DNA of 64,000 nt from Sediminimonas sp. (GCF_024637375.1 NZ_JAGXFK010000036.1:22945-86944), one strand, 5' to 3'; shown: positions 22,490-32,229, counted from the stretch's first letter. The notes: a model not told the origin generated them from the sequence alone. Program-made: numbers and translations.

Positions 22490-23695
22490 ATGAGCGCAAC
22501 GCCGGACCATGACACGCTGATACTGGGCGCCGGTGCCGCGGGGCTGATGTGCGCGGCCCATGCCGGCGGTCGGACACTGGTAATCGAGCACGCCCGCGCC
22601 CCGGCTGAGAAGATCCGCATTTCCGGCGGCGGGCGATGCAATTTCACCAACCTGCATACCGGGCCGGAAAACTTTCTCGGCGCCAACCCGCATTTTCCCA
22701 AGTCGGCGCTCAGTCGCTACACGCAGTGGGATTTCATCGACCTGATCGACCGCCACGACATCGCCTGGCACGAGAAGACGCTGGGCCAGCTTTTCTGCGA
22801 CGGCTCGGCACGGCAGGTCGTGGCGATGCTGATGGACGAGGCCGCCCGCGCCGGGGCCGAGGTGGCGCTGCGCACCCGGCTGGTGGAACTGGACAAGGAC
22901 GCGCGCGGTTTCACCGCCACCCTGGAGACCGACGGCACCCGCCGCCACGTCACGGCGCGCAACCTGGTGGTGGCGACCGGGGGCAAGTCGATCCCCGCGA
23001 TGGGGGCCACCGCGATGGCCTACGACATCGCCCGCCGGTTCGGCCACGCGGTGACCGAGACCCGCCCTGCGCTGGTGCCGCTGACATTCCCAGATGGTCG
23101 CTTCAAGCCGCTGGCGGGGGTGTCGCTGCCGGTGCGCGCCAGCGCCGGTGGCGCGGCCTTCGACGAGGCGATGCTGTTCACCCATCGCGGGCTGTCGGGG
23201 CCGGCGATCCTGCAAGCCTCGTCCTACTGGCGCGAGGGCCAGCCGCTGACGCTGGACCTGGTGCCGGGCGTGGATGTCTTCGACTGGCTGCGCACGGAAC
23301 GACACCGCGCCGGGCGGCGCAAGCTGGCGACGGTGCTGGGGCAGATTCTGCCGGCACGGCTGGCGGCGTGGCTGGAGGCGGAGCTTTCCCTGCACGGCAA
23401 CCTCGCCGACCAGAACGACATGGCCCTGCGCGACCTGGCTACGCGGCTTTCCCGCTGGCACCTGACGCCCTCGGGCACCGAAGGCTACCGCACCGCCGAG
23501 GTCACGCTGGGCGGTGTCGACACCGGCGCCCTGTCGTCGAAGACGATGGAATCGCGCCTCGTGCCGGGGCTCTTTTTCATCGGCGAAGCGGTCGATGTCA
23601 CCGGGTGGCTGGGCGGTTACAACTTCCAGTGGGCGTGGTCCTCGGGCGCCGCCACCGGCCGCGCCGTCGCCGCTGCCCGTGCCGCGCAAATCTGA
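22490..23695 (+). CDS. BaiN/RdsA-like NAD(P)/FAD-dependent flavoprotein (HI0933 family)
   Basis: 401 residues from ATG 22490. FAD-binding DTLILGAGAAGLMCAAHAGG (about 8-27), then ISGGGRCNFTN and NLVVATGGKSIPAMGATAMA. The ending GLFFIGEAVDVTGWLGGYNF and QWAWSSGAATGRA is diagnostic for this family. Substrate is unknown in bacteria of this type; the family includes bile-acid reductases and tRNA-linked flavoproteins. The track ORF begins too early, overlapping the peroxiredoxin upstream region. Confidence 0.92.
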   Translation: MSATPDHDTLILGAGAAGLMCAAHAGGRTLVIEHARAPAEKIRISGGGRCNFTNLHTGPENFLGANPHFPKSALSRYTQWDFIDLIDRHDIAWHEKTLGQLFCDGSARQVVAMLMDEAARAGAEVALRTRLVELDKDARGFTATLETDGTRRHVTARNLVVATGGKSIPAMGATAMAYDIARRFGHAVTETRPALVPLTFPDGRFKPLAGVSLPVRASAGGAAFDEAMLFTHRGLSGPAILQASSYWREGQPLTLDLVPGVDVFDWLRTERHRAGRRKLATVLGQILPARLAAWLEAELSLHGNLADQNDMALRDLATRLSRWHLTPSGTEGYRTAEVTLGGVDTGALSSKTMESRLVPGLFFIGEAVDVTGWLGGYNFQWAWSSGAATGRAVAAARAAQI

Positions 23696-23708
23696 ACGCG
23701 CCGCCCAC

Positions 23709-25109
23709 TCAGACCAGCCCGGGCAGCCACAGCACGATCATCGGGAAAGAGACCAGCAACCCGATGGTGATGCCGTCGGCGATGAAAAAGGGCATCACGC
23801 CACGGAACACGTCCTGCACGCTCAGATCGGGCCGCACGCCCGCGACCACGAAACAGTTCAGCCCGATGGGTGGCGTGATCAGGCAGAACTCGGCCATCTT
23901 GACCACCAGAATGCCGAACCAGATCGCGCACATCGGCCCCGACATGCCGAAAGTGCTGTCGGCCGCGGAAACGAACTCGCCGCCGTTCAATGCCATCACG
24001 GCGGGGTAGACCACCGGCAGGGTCAGCAGCAACATCCCGATCGCGTCCATGAACATGCCCAGCACCGCGTAGGCCAGCAAAATGCACACCAGGATCAGCA
24101 TCGGCGACACGGAAAGTGACGTGATCCAGTCGGCAAAGGCCGAGGGCAGGTCGGCAAAGCCCAGGAACCGCACGTAGATCAGCACCCCCCAGATGATGGT
24201 GAAGATCATCACGCTCAGCTTGGCGGTTTCCAGCAACGCATCCTTCAACTCGGGCCAGCGCATGCCGCGGTAAAGCGCCATCACGAACACCACGAAAGCG
24301 CCGATGGCGCCGCCCTCGGTCGGCGTGCCCCAGGCATCGCCGCCGAACGGGTTGTAGACGAAAAAGATGATGGTCACGACGACGAACAGGATCGGCAGCG
24401 CCGGCGGTAGCGAAACCAGCCGCTCGCGCCAGGTAAACCCGCTCACCGGCGGGCCGAACCCCTTGATCGTCAGCGCCATGCCGATGATCAGCGCCGCATA
24501 GACCAGCGCCGAGAATGCGCCGGGGATGAACCCCGCCAGCAGCAGCTTGCCGACGTCCTGCTCGACGATGATGGCGTAGATCACCAGGATCGCCGAGGGC
24601 GGGATCAATGAGGCCAGCGTGCCCCCCGCCGCCACCACCCCGGCCGCGAACCGCTTGTCGTAGCCGATCTTGAGCATTTCCGGGATGGCGATGCGCGCGA
24701 ACACCGCCGCGGTGGCTACGCTTGCCCCCGACACGGCGGCAAAGCCGGCGGTGGCAAAGACGGTGGAAACCGCCAGCCCGCCGGGCACCCAGGCGATCCA
24801 GCGTTTGGCGGCCTCGAACAGCGCCTTGGTCAGCCCCGCGTAGTAGGCCAGGTATCCGATCAGGATAAAGGTGGGGATGAGGCTCAGCGCCTGGCTTGAA
24901 ACCTTGGAATGCGGCACCTGCCCGGCGGTCTTGGCCGCCACCGTCAGCGCCCAGCCGAATTCGCCGGCGTCGTAGCCCTTCTTCGACCAGAATATCCAGA
25001 TCAGCCCGACCATGCCGGCCAGCGCCGCGGCAAAGGCCACGCGCATGCCCAGTACCACCAGGACCAGCAGCCCGCCGGTGACGGCCAGGCCGATATCAAT
25101 GGGGTCCAT
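23709..25109 (-). CDS. TRAP transporter large permease (DctM family)
   Basis: 466 residues, about 12 transmembrane helices. DctM signatures are ATAGFAAVSGASVATAAVFA, AAGGTLASLIPPSAILVIYA and AVLGMFMDAIGMLLLTLPVV. It is the sodium-coupled membrane channel of a three-part solute uptake system. Preceded on the same strand by dctQ (14-bp gap) and dctP. The solute is not visible; the neighbouring putA and a shared motif make proline or a related compound a candidate. Confidence 0.95.
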   Translation of the reverse strand: MDPIDIGLAVTGGLLVLVVLGMRVAFAAALAGMVGLIWIFWSKKGYDAGEFGWALTVAAKTAGQVPHSKVSSQALSLIPTFILIGYLAYYAGLTKALFEAAKRWIAWVPGGLAVSTVFATAGFAAVSGASVATAAVFARIAIPEMLKIGYDKRFAAGVVAAGGTLASLIPPSAILVIYAIIVEQDVGKLLLAGFIPGAFSALVYAALIIGMALTIKGFGPPVSGFTWRERLVSLPPALPILFVVVTIIFFVYNPFGGDAWGTPTEGGAIGAFVVFVMALYRGMRWPELKDALLETAKLSVMIFTIIWGVLIYVRFLGFADLPSAFADWITSLSVSPMLILVCILLAYAVLGMFMDAIGMLLLTLPVVYPAVMALNGGEFVSAADSTFGMSGPMCAIWFGILVVKMAEFCLITPPIGLNCFVVAGVRPDLSVQDVFRGVMPFFIADGITIGLLVSFPMIVLWLPGLV

Positions 25110-25123
25110 GCCGGCGCCCTCCG

Positions 25124-25756
25124 CTACTCGTCATGGCCGGACAGGTGCTCGGCCTCCATCTGCGCCTGCGTCGCCACATCTAGTACCAGCGGCACCGCGA
25201 CGGGTTGCGACGTGCCCGTGACCAGCGCCCGCCCGAACCCCCAGACCTGAAGGCACAGCCTGAGACACAACACGGAGAACGCCACCGGCACCAGCAGCTT
25301 GGCCGGCCAGATCGGCAGCGCGATGTCCATCGAGCTGTCGCGGCTCCATAGCGGCGCGTTCCAGTCGAAGCTGCGGTCGAAATGCGCCCAACTGCCCCAG
25401 ACCAGCAGCACCATCAGCGCCAGCACCAGCAGCGTGGTAAGCAGTTCCACCGCATACAGAACCCGCCCCCTGAGCGCGCCGACGACGATATCCATGCGAA
25501 TATGCCCGCCCTCGCGCTTGACATAGGACACGCCCATGAACGCGATCAGCGGCATCGCCTGTTCGATCCAGTCAACGTATCCCGGCAGCGGCCGGTCGAG
25601 GAAATTGCGCCCCCCAACCGACACCACCGCCAGCACCATCAGCCCGAACACCGCCAGCCCGCTGAGCAGGGCAAAGGCCCGTTCCAGCCGCAACAACGCG
25701 CGGTCGAGGCGGCTGAGCGCGCTGTCGTCGCTCAGAACCGAGGCGGCACCGGCCAT
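25124..25756 (-). CDS. TRAP transporter small permease (DctQ family)
   Basis: 210 residues with four transmembrane segments. ALLSGLAVFGLMVLAVVSVG, GYVDWIEQAMPLIAFMGVSY and VKREGGHIRMDIVV, where the GHIRMD-type motif is typical of DctQ. It pairs with the DctM permease to form the membrane unit that docks the periplasmic binding protein. It lies 34 bp after dctP. Confidence 0.93.
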   Translation of the reverse strand: MAGAASVLSDDSALSRLDRALLRLERAFALLSGLAVFGLMVLAVVSVGGRNFLDRPLPGYVDWIEQAMPLIAFMGVSYVKREGGHIRMDIVVGALRGRVLYAVELLTTLLVLALMVLLVWGSWAHFDRSFDWNAPLWSRDSSMDIALPIWPAKLLVPVAFSVLCLRLCLQVWGFGRALVTGTSQPVAVPLVLDVATQAQMEAEHLSGHDE

Positions 25757-25790
25757 AGGGTGCTCCTTTCGCTGTGCCGGGCAGCCCCGG

Positions 25791-26819
25791 TCAGGACTCG
25801 CCTTTCAGCTCCGCCAGCTTGTCGGTCGCGAAGTCGTAAAGCTCCTGCGCCGGCAGGCCGCGCCCGGTATTCTCATCGATCCAGGTTTGCGCGGCGGGCG
25901 CGGCGACGGCGGCCTTGAACGCGGCCAGTTCGTCGTCGGAATAGGTGATCCGCTCGATCCCGCGCTCGTCCAGCGCCGGGCCCCACCGGAACATCGTGTT
26001 GTTTTCATAGTTCGCGATGTAATGGTCGAGCGCCTCGTCGATCGAGCCCAGAAGCGCCTCGCGCTGCGCATCGGGCAGGCTTTCCAGCGCATCCGTGTTG
26101 GCCACGACGGGGCAGTTCACGGTGCCGGGGTTGAGGTTCGTGGTCCACCATTCCGCGTTCTCGATGGTGCCGAAGGCCATGTGTGCATGCGGCGCGAAGG
26201 CCACCGCCTTGACGACGCCCGAATCCAGCGCCTGGCGTACCTCGGTGGCCGACATCGACGTGGGCACCGCGCCCAATGCCGCCATCGCCGCGCCGATACC
26301 GCCGGTGGCGCGCACCGCCAGGCCTTCGAAATCGGCCAGCGTCTCGGGTTTGTCGCCCAGCCCGGCGATGTTGTATTGCGGCAGCGGCGAAGGCATCAGC
26401 AGCGTCGCATTCCAGCGCGCCAGATCCTTCTGCACGGCCGGGTGGTCGTAAAGCGCCATCGACAGCTTGCGCTCCTGCTCCAGCGTCTCGACGCCGAGGA
26501 AGGGAAGTTCCAGCACCGTGATCGAGGGGTTCTTGTCGCGGTGGTAGCCGGCGCAGAACTGCGCCATCTCGAAGGCGCCGATGCTGATCCCGTCGAGGTT
26601 CTCGCGGTTCTTGCTCAGCCCGCCATAGCTGATGTTGAGGGTGAACTCACCGTTCGTCTTCTCTTCGACCAGTTCGGCCAGCTTCTCGACCTGCTCGGTG
26701 AAGGCGCGGCGCTTGCCCCACAGCGAGACGTTCCATTCTGTCGCCATCGCCTCGGCCGCGAAGCCCAGACTCACCCCCGCCAGTACGGCGGTCGATAGGA
26801 ATTTGTTCATCTTTTTCAT
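25791..26819 (-). CDS. TRAP transporter solute-binding protein (DctP family)
   Basis: 342 residues with a signal peptide (MKKMNKFLSTAVLAGVSLGF...AMA, cleavage near 26). ATEWNVSLWGKRRAFTEQVE, LNISYGGLSKNRENLDGISI and LAVRATGGIGAAMAALGAVP fit the DctP fold, including the conserved arginine near LAVRATGG that binds carboxylates. It captures the solute in the periplasm. GGAGG precedes the ATG. An inverted repeat shared with the putA promoter lies directly upstream. Confidence 0.95.
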   Translation of the reverse strand: MKKMNKFLSTAVLAGVSLGFAAEAMATEWNVSLWGKRRAFTEQVEKLAELVEEKTNGEFTLNISYGGLSKNRENLDGISIGAFEMAQFCAGYHRDKNPSITVLELPFLGVETLEQERKLSMALYDHPAVQKDLARWNATLLMPSPLPQYNIAGLGDKPETLADFEGLAVRATGGIGAAMAALGAVPTSMSATEVRQALDSGVVKAVAFAPHAHMAFGTIENAEWWTTNLNPGTVNCPVVANTDALESLPDAQREALLGSIDEALDHYIANYENNTMFRWGPALDERGIERITYSDDELAAFKAAVAAPAAQTWIDENTGRGLPAQELYDFATDKLAELKGES

Positions 26820-26837
26820 AATGTCCTCCCGTTATGC

Positions 26838-26854
26838 GGTCATTTTTCCTGACC
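26838..26854. promoter_or_regulatory. Inverted repeat upstream of dctP, shared with the putA-putR gap
   Basis: GGTCATTTTTCCTGACC, 5-base arms around 7 bp, lies 9 bp upstream of the dctP Shine-Dalgarno. The core (GGNCATTTTTCCTG) recurs in the putA-putR gap, matching 13 of 14 bases. An Lrp-type site is a reasonable reading. The 162-bp gap holds no gene. Confidence 0.5.
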
Positions 26855-26981
26855 TGACACACAACAGGCTAGCGCAGCCGCATGCGTCTGCCAACCCGCC
26901 AGGGCGGCAAAGTGGCCCCGCAAACAGGGCGCGCGGCTCGGTACGCACGGCCGGGACAAACCGTACCGGTGGCGCCGCCGC

Positions 26982-29900
26982 TCAGGCGCCGGTGGCTTTT
27001 GCGTGGGCCTCGGATTCGGCGGCCAGCAGCGCGGCATTGCCGCCCGCGGCGGTGGTGTCGATGCAGATGTGCCGTTCCAGCCGGCAGCGCGCCGCCAAAT
27101 CGCCCGGCCCGCAGGCCAGCCCGATCAGCGCGCCGTCGCGTCCCGCCAACGCCCGGCGCGCGGCGCGCATGTCGTCCGTGTCCGACCACAGCGCCACCAC
27201 GTCCACGCCGCGCAGCGCCGACAAGTCGTCGCGCGCGAGGCAGCCATCAATCCCGGAATTGGCATCCACCCCCGGTGCCACGGCCAACGCGCGGCAGCCG
27301 TTGTCGCGCGCAATGCGCGCCTGTTCGACGGCGTCCTCGGCCGTGGGGCCAAGGCACAGAACCGTGCCGCGCCCGATCACCGACAGCCGGTTCGATTCAC
27401 CCGTGGGGCTGGGCAGGTCTTGCGCGCCGAGCGCGCGCACCGGCATGCCGGCCAGCCGGTCGAGCCGCGCCTGCACCTGCGCCACCGGCACCGCCGCGCC
27501 GGGGGCGGGAGCATGCGCGACACGCTCTTGCGCGGCAAAGCGCGGCACGTAGGCCGGCCCGCCCGCCTTGGGCCCGGTGCCCGAAAGCCCTTCCCCACCG
27601 AAGGGCTGGCTGCCGACGATGGCACCGATCTGGTTGCGGTTGACATAGGCGTTGCCGACCCGCAGGCGCGACGTCACCTGTTCGACCCGCCCGTCGATGC
27701 GGGTATGCAGACCGAAGGTCAGGCCGTAGCCGCTGGCGTTGACGGCATCGACCACCGCGTCGAGCCGGTCGGCGCGAAAGGTCGCCACGTGCAGCACCGG
27801 ACCGAATATCTCGCGCTCGAGATCGGCGATGCCGTCAACGCGGATCACCGCGGGGCCGAAGAAATGCCCGCCGCCCGGCGCGTCGAGCCGTTTCATGAGC
27901 CGCCCCTCCTTCGCCGCCTGGTCCACGTAATCGGTGAAATCTGCCTTTGCGTCCTCGTCGATCAGCGGGCCGACATCGGTGGCAAACGACCACGGATCGC
28001 CCAGGCGCAGCTCGTCCATGGCACCGAAAAGCATCTTGAGAAAGCCGTCGGCAATGTCCTCTTGCAGATAGAGGCACCTGAGCGCCGAGCACCGCTGGCC
28101 GGCGGATTGGAAGCTCGACGCGATGATGTCGCGCACCGCCTGTTCGGGCAGCGCGGTGCTGTCCACTATCATCGCGTTCAGGCCGCCGGTTTCGGCGATC
28201 AGCAGCGCCTCGGGCGCCACGCCATCGGCCATGGTGCGGTTGATGCGCTGCGCCGTGGCGGTCGAGCCGGTAAAGCACACCCCGGCGACGCGCGCGTCGC
28301 CGGTCAGCGCCGCGCCCACATCGCGGCCATGGCCCGGTACCAGTTGCAGCGCCGTGCGCGGCACGCCGGCGTCAAGCATCAGTTGCACCGCACGGTGCGC
28401 CAGCAGCCCGGTGGGTTCGGCCGGTTTGGCCAGCACCGCGTTGCCGGCGGCCAGCGCCGCGGCAATCTGTCCGGTGAAGATGGCCAGCGGAAAGTTCCAC
28501 GGCGATATGCAGCTTATCGTGCCGCGCGGGCCGGACGACAATTCCTGCCCGCGCGCGGCGTAGTAGCGCAGGAAATCCACCGCCTCGCGCAGCTCGGCCA
28601 CCGCGTCCAGCGGCGTCTTGCCGGCCTCGCGCCCGAGGATCGCGAAAAGCTCGCCGAAGTTTTCCTCGTATAGGTCGGCCGCGCGGCCCAGCACCCGCGC
28701 GCGCTCCTCGGGTGGGGCCTGCCAGGGGCGGGCACCGGCCAGCGCCGCCTCGATGTCGTCGGGGGTGGCCAGCACCATATCGCCCACCGTGTCGGCGGTG
28801 TCAGAAGGGTTGGTGACCGCCAGCACCTCGCCGCCCGTAGCGTCGGTGGCCAGCAGCGGCCCGCCCGTCCAGCGGTAGGGGGCGGCGAACGGGGCGCGCG
28901 CGGCCTCGATGCGGGCGATGTCGCGCGGCTCGTGCAGATCGAACCCCTTCGAATTCGGCCGTTCCGGCGCGAACAGCTCGCACGGATCGACCACCGCGTC
29001 AGAGCGTCGCCCGCCCGGCCCGTCGAGCGCCTCGAACGGGTCGGCGGCGACGACCTCGGGCGGCACGTCCTCGTCGACGATCTGGTTGACGAAACTGCTG
29101 TTGGCGCCGTTTTCCAGCAGCCGTCGCACCAGGTAGGCCAGCAGATCGCGATGCGCGCCCACCGGCGCGTAGATGCGGCAGCGGGTGCCGGGTTCGCCCT
29201 TCATCACCACGTCATAGAGCGTCTCGCCCATGCCGTGGAGGCGCTGGAACTCGAACACCGACCGGTCCGGCGCCATTTCCAGCACCGCCGCAACGGTATG
29301 GGCGTTGTGGGTCGCGAACTGCGGGTAAATGCGGTCGGTCATGTCGAGCAGCTTGCGCGCACAGGCCAGGTAGGACACATCCGTCGCCGGCTTGCGGGTG
29401 AAGACCGGGAATACCTCCAGCCCCTCGACCTGGGCGCGCTTGATCTCGGTATCCCAGTAGGCGCCCTTGACCAGCCGCACCATGATGCGCCGATCCAGAT
29501 CGGAGGCCAGCGCGTGCAGCCAGTCCAGCACCGGCGCGGCGCGGGTGCCGTAGGCCTGCACCACAACGCCGAAGCCGTCCCAGCCGGCGAGGCTGTCGTC
29601 GCGCAGAACCGCCTCGATCACGTCGAGCGACAGTTCCAGCCGGTCGGCCTCTTCGGCGTCGATGTTGAGCCCCATACCCGCATCGCGCGCCATCCTTGCC
29701 AGGTCCAGCGTGCGCGGCACCAGCTCGGCCATCACGCGATCGCGCTGGCCCTCCTCGTAGCGCGGGTGCAGGGCGCTGAGCTTGATCGAAATACCGGGGT
29801 TGTCACGGATATCGTCGGCGGTGCATTGCCCGGCCAGCCGGCGGATCGCGTCGGCATAGGCGCGGTGATAGGTGGCCGCGTCCTCGGCGGTCAGCGCCGC

Positions 29901-30503
29901 CTCGCCCAGCATGTCATAGGAATAGCTGTAGCCCTGCGCGACGCGCCCCTTGCCGCGCTTGATCGCTTCGTCGATGTCGCGGCCCAGCACGAACTGGTGA
30001 CCCATCTCGCGCATGGCGCGGCCGACGGCGGTGCGGATCACCGGCTCGCCCAACCGCTTGACCGCGCCGTGCAGCGTGGCGGCGATGCCGGGCGCTTCGT
30101 CCTCTTTCAGAACCTTGCCGGTCAGCATCAGCCCCCAGGTCGAGGCGTTAACCAGGCTCGACGACGACTTGCCCAAATGCGCCCCCCATTGCGAGGGGGC
30201 GATCTTGTCCTCGATCAGGTCGTCGATGGTTTCGCGGTCGGGCACGCGCAACAGCGCCTCGGCCAGGCACATCAGCGCGATGCCTTCCGACGTGGACAAG
30301 CCGTACTCAGCCAGGAACACCTCCATCAAGCCGAGCCTGCCCGAGCCGCGGATCGACCGGACCAGCCCGATCGCGCGGCGATGCGCAGCGGCACGGCACG
30401 CGGCGTCGATTTCGGAATCGGCGCGCAAGTCGGCCAGGATCGCATCCTCGTCGCGGTGATGGGTGGCGCGGATCACATCGCGCAGGTCGGACAGTCGGGA
30501 CAT
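26982..30503 (-). CDS. putA: Bifunctional proline dehydrogenase/P5C dehydrogenase
   Basis: 1173 residues from ATG 30503 with AAGGAGC upstream; the track's 29 extra residues are not needed. Proline dehydrogenase barrel at about 170-440 (SIKLSALHPRYEEGQRDRVM, GMGLNIDAEEADRLELSLDV, VQAYGTRAAPVLDWL, KGAYWDTEIKRAQVEG). Aldehyde dehydrogenase at about 560-1000 (ISPWNFPLAIFTGQIAAALA, CFTGSTATAQRINR, catalytic Cys in SSFQSAGQRCSALR). It oxidises proline to glutamate, feeding electrons to quinones. It lacks the ribbon-helix-helix repressor domain of E. coli PutA, in line with a separate regulator gene. Confidence 0.97.
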   Translation of the reverse strand: MSRLSDLRDVIRATHHRDEDAILADLRADSEIDAACRAAAHRRAIGLVRSIRGSGRLGLMEVFLAEYGLSTSEGIALMCLAEALLRVPDRETIDDLIEDKIAPSQWGAHLGKSSSSLVNASTWGLMLTGKVLKEDEAPGIAATLHGAVKRLGEPVIRTAVGRAMREMGHQFVLGRDIDEAIKRGKGRVAQGYSYSYDMLGEAALTAEDAATYHRAYADAIRRLAGQCTADDIRDNPGISIKLSALHPRYEEGQRDRVMAELVPRTLDLARMARDAGMGLNIDAEEADRLELSLDVIEAVLRDDSLAGWDGFGVVVQAYGTRAAPVLDWLHALASDLDRRIMVRLVKGAYWDTEIKRAQVEGLEVFPVFTRKPATDVSYLACARKLLDMTDRIYPQFATHNAHTVAAVLEMAPDRSVFEFQRLHGMGETLYDVVMKGEPGTRCRIYAPVGAHRDLLAYLVRRLLENGANSSFVNQIVDEDVPPEVVAADPFEALDGPGGRRSDAVVDPCELFAPERPNSKGFDLHEPRDIARIEAARAPFAAPYRWTGGPLLATDATGGEVLAVTNPSDTADTVGDMVLATPDDIEAALAGARPWQAPPEERARVLGRAADLYEENFGELFAILGREAGKTPLDAVAELREAVDFLRYYAARGQELSSGPRGTISCISPWNFPLAIFTGQIAAALAAGNAVLAKPAEPTGLLAHRAVQLMLDAGVPRTALQLVPGHGRDVGAALTGDARVAGVCFTGSTATAQRINRTMADGVAPEALLIAETGGLNAMIVDSTALPEQAVRDIIASSFQSAGQRCSALRCLYLQEDIADGFLKMLFGAMDELRLGDPWSFATDVGPLIDEDAKADFTDYVDQAAKEGRLMKRLDAPGGGHFFGPAVIRVDGIADLEREIFGPVLHVATFRADRLDAVVDAVNASGYGLTFGLHTRIDGRVEQVTSRLRVGNAYVNRNQIGAIVGSQPFGGEGLSGTGPKAGGPAYVPRFAAQERVAHAPAPGAAVPVAQVQARLDRLAGMPVRALGAQDLPSPTGESNRLSVIGRGTVLCLGPTAEDAVEQARIARDNGCRALAVAPGVDANSGIDGCLARDDLSALRGVDVVALWSDTDDMRAARRALAGRDGALIGLACGPGDLAARCRLERHICIDTTAAGGNAALLAAESEAHAKATGA

Positions 30504-30554
30504 CGGGCGCTCCTTGCAATGGCAGGTTTGGCCGGAGGATATCACACACATAAC

Positions 30555-30579
30555 GGGCATTTTTCCTGTAGAATTGCCC
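30555..30579. promoter_or_regulatory. Inverted repeat in the putA-putR gap, candidate PutR site
   Basis: The 122-bp divergent gap carries GGGCATTTTTC paired with GAATTGCCC around a short centre. Its core is nearly identical to the dyad upstream of dctP. Lrp-family regulators bind such imperfect palindromes between themselves and their target. Function is inferred. Confidence 0.55.
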
Positions 30580-30625
30580 AATGCAGTCACATATATGGTA
30601 TTGATCGCATATCACGAGGAATCGG

Positions 30626-31096
30626 ATGTCAGATCGCGACGAAAAAGACCCAATCGACCGTATCGACCGCAAGATCCTGCGCGCGCTCAGCACCGACGGG
30701 CGCATCGCGGTCACCGACCTGGCCAGGCGGGTGGGCCTGTCGAAAAGTCCCTGCCAGGTGCGAATGAAGCGATTGCAGGAACGCGGCTATATTCAGGGCT
30801 TTCGCGCGGTCCTCAACCCCGAGAAGCTGGGCCTTGATCACGTCACCTTCGTCGAGGTGCGACTGACCGACACCACCGAAACCGCCCTGGCCGATTTCAA
30901 CCGCGCGGTGATGGAGGTGCCCGAGATCGAGCAATGCCACATGATCGCCGGTTCGTTCGACTACCTGCTGAAAATTCGCACCCCCGACATCCATGCCTAC
31001 CGCCAGACGCTGGGCGAGGCGATTTCGAACCTGCCGCATGTGGGCTCGACCTCGACCCATGTGTCGATGCAGGCGGTCAAGGACAGCGCCTTCTGA
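30626..31096 (+). CDS. putR: Lrp/AsnC-family regulator of proline catabolism
   Basis: 156 residues. N-terminal HTH (IDRKILRALSTDGRIAVTDL, ARRVGLSKSPCQVRMKRLQE, about 14-53). C-terminal RAM/effector domain (VTFVEVRLTDTTETALADF, HMIAGSFDYLLKIRTPDIHA). It is divergent from putA, the usual layout for PutR in alphaproteobacteria, which activates putA when proline is present. GAGGAATCGG precedes the ATG. Symbol by position and family. Confidence 0.9.
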   Translation: MSDRDEKDPIDRIDRKILRALSTDGRIAVTDLARRVGLSKSPCQVRMKRLQERGYIQGFRAVLNPEKLGLDHVTFVEVRLTDTTETALADFNRAVMEVPEIEQCHMIAGSFDYLLKIRTPDIHAYRQTLGEAISNLPHVGSTSTHVSMQAVKDSAF

Positions 31097-31101
31097 GCCA
31101 A

Positions 31102-32229
31102 TCAGCGTAGGACGCCGTGGGCGCGCAGCGCGTCGATGGCATCGGCCTCAAGACCCATCTCATGCAGGATCGCCGCGCCGTCGGCACCGGGCGCGGATGG
31201 CGGGCGCGGCGCCTCGGGCGGCGTGCGATCAAAGCGCGGCGCGGGCGCGGCCTGCATCACGCCATCCACACGGGTAAAGGTGCCGCGCGCGGCGTTGTGG
31301 GGGTGGTGTTCGACCTCGTCCCAACCCAGCACCGGCGCCACGCAGGCATCCGAGCCTTCGAATATCTCCATCCATTGGTCGCGGGTCTTGCGGGCGAAAA
31401 CCTGCGCGTAAAGCGCGCGGCGCTCGGGCCAGGTGGCGCGCTCGTACTGGTCGGCCATGTGCGCGGGCGGCAACCCGGCCAGGCGCACCAGTTCGGCGAA
31501 GAACTGCGGCTCCAGCGGGCCGACGGAAATCGCGCGCCCGTCGCTGGTCTCGTAGCAGCGGTAGAATGGCGCGCCCCCGTCCAGCAGGTTGGATTCGCGC
31601 GACTGGCCCCAGTCGCCGCGTGCCAGCCATTGGTGTAGCAGCCCCATCATCGCCGGCACGCCGTCCACCATCGCCGCATCGACGACCTGCCCCTGCCCCG
31701 AGCGGCCCCGCTCGAACAGCGCCGACAGCACGCCAAGCAGCAAAAACATTGCTCCGCCGCCATAATCCGCCACCAAGTTGAGCGGCGGCGTCGGCACATC
31801 GTCGGCCCGCCCCATGGCCCCCAGTGCCCCCGACAGCGACAGGTAGTTCAGGTCGTGCCCGGCGGTCATCGCCAGCGGACCGTCCTGCCCCCAACCCGTC
31901 ATACGACCGAGCACCAGGCCGGGGTTGTCGGCGTGGCATTCATCGGGGCCCAGCCCCAGCTTTTCCATCACGCCGGGGCGAAAGCCCTCGATCAGCACAT
32001 CGGCGCGCGCGATCAGCCGCCGCGCGATGGCCAACCCCTCATCGTCCTTGAGGTCGAGCGCCACCGACCGCTTGCCGCGCCGGTTGATGTCGGTGGGGTC
32101 GGCGTCAGCAGAGGCGCGGTCGATCACCACCACCTCGGCGCCCAGGTCGGCCAGCAACTGTCCGGCCAGCGGGCATGGCCCCAGACCTGCCATTTCGACA
32201 ACCTTCAAGCCCTGCAACGGCCCTGCCAT
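31102..32229 (-). CDS. CaiB/BaiF family CoA-transferase (AMACR-like)
   Basis: 375 residues from ATG 32229 (MAGPLQGLKVVEMAGLGPCP) with GGAGG upstream. GAEVVVIDRAS, NRRGKRSVALDLKDDEGLAI, ADVLIEGFRPGVMEKLGLGP and GRMTGWGQDGPLAMTAGHDL are family III signatures, most like alpha-methylacyl-CoA racemase. It racemises 2-methylacyl-CoA or transfers CoA; the substrate cannot be told. Convergent with putR, 5-bp gap. Confidence 0.92.
   Translation of the reverse strand: MAGPLQGLKVVEMAGLGPCPLAGQLLADLGAEVVVIDRASADADPTDINRRGKRSVALDLKDDEGLAIARRLIARADVLIEGFRPGVMEKLGLGPDECHADNPGLVLGRMTGWGQDGPLAMTAGHDLNYLSLSGALGAMGRADDVPTPPLNLVADYGGGAMFLLLGVLSALFERGRSGQGQVVDAAMVDGVPAMMGLLHQWLARGDWGQSRESNLLDGGAPFYRCYETSDGRAISVGPLEPQFFAELVRLAGLPPAHMADQYERATWPERRALYAQVFARKTRDQWMEIFEGSDACVAPVLGWDEVEHHPHNAARGTFTRVDGVMQAAPAPRFDRTPPEAPRPPSAPGADGAAILHEMGLEADAIDALRAHGVLR

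Noticed and set aside
20469-22493. 674-residue plus-strand ORF
   Set aside because: Antisense shadow of ftsW and the peroxiredoxin; low-complexity His/Arg/Gln-rich translation typical of the complementary frame in high-GC DNA.
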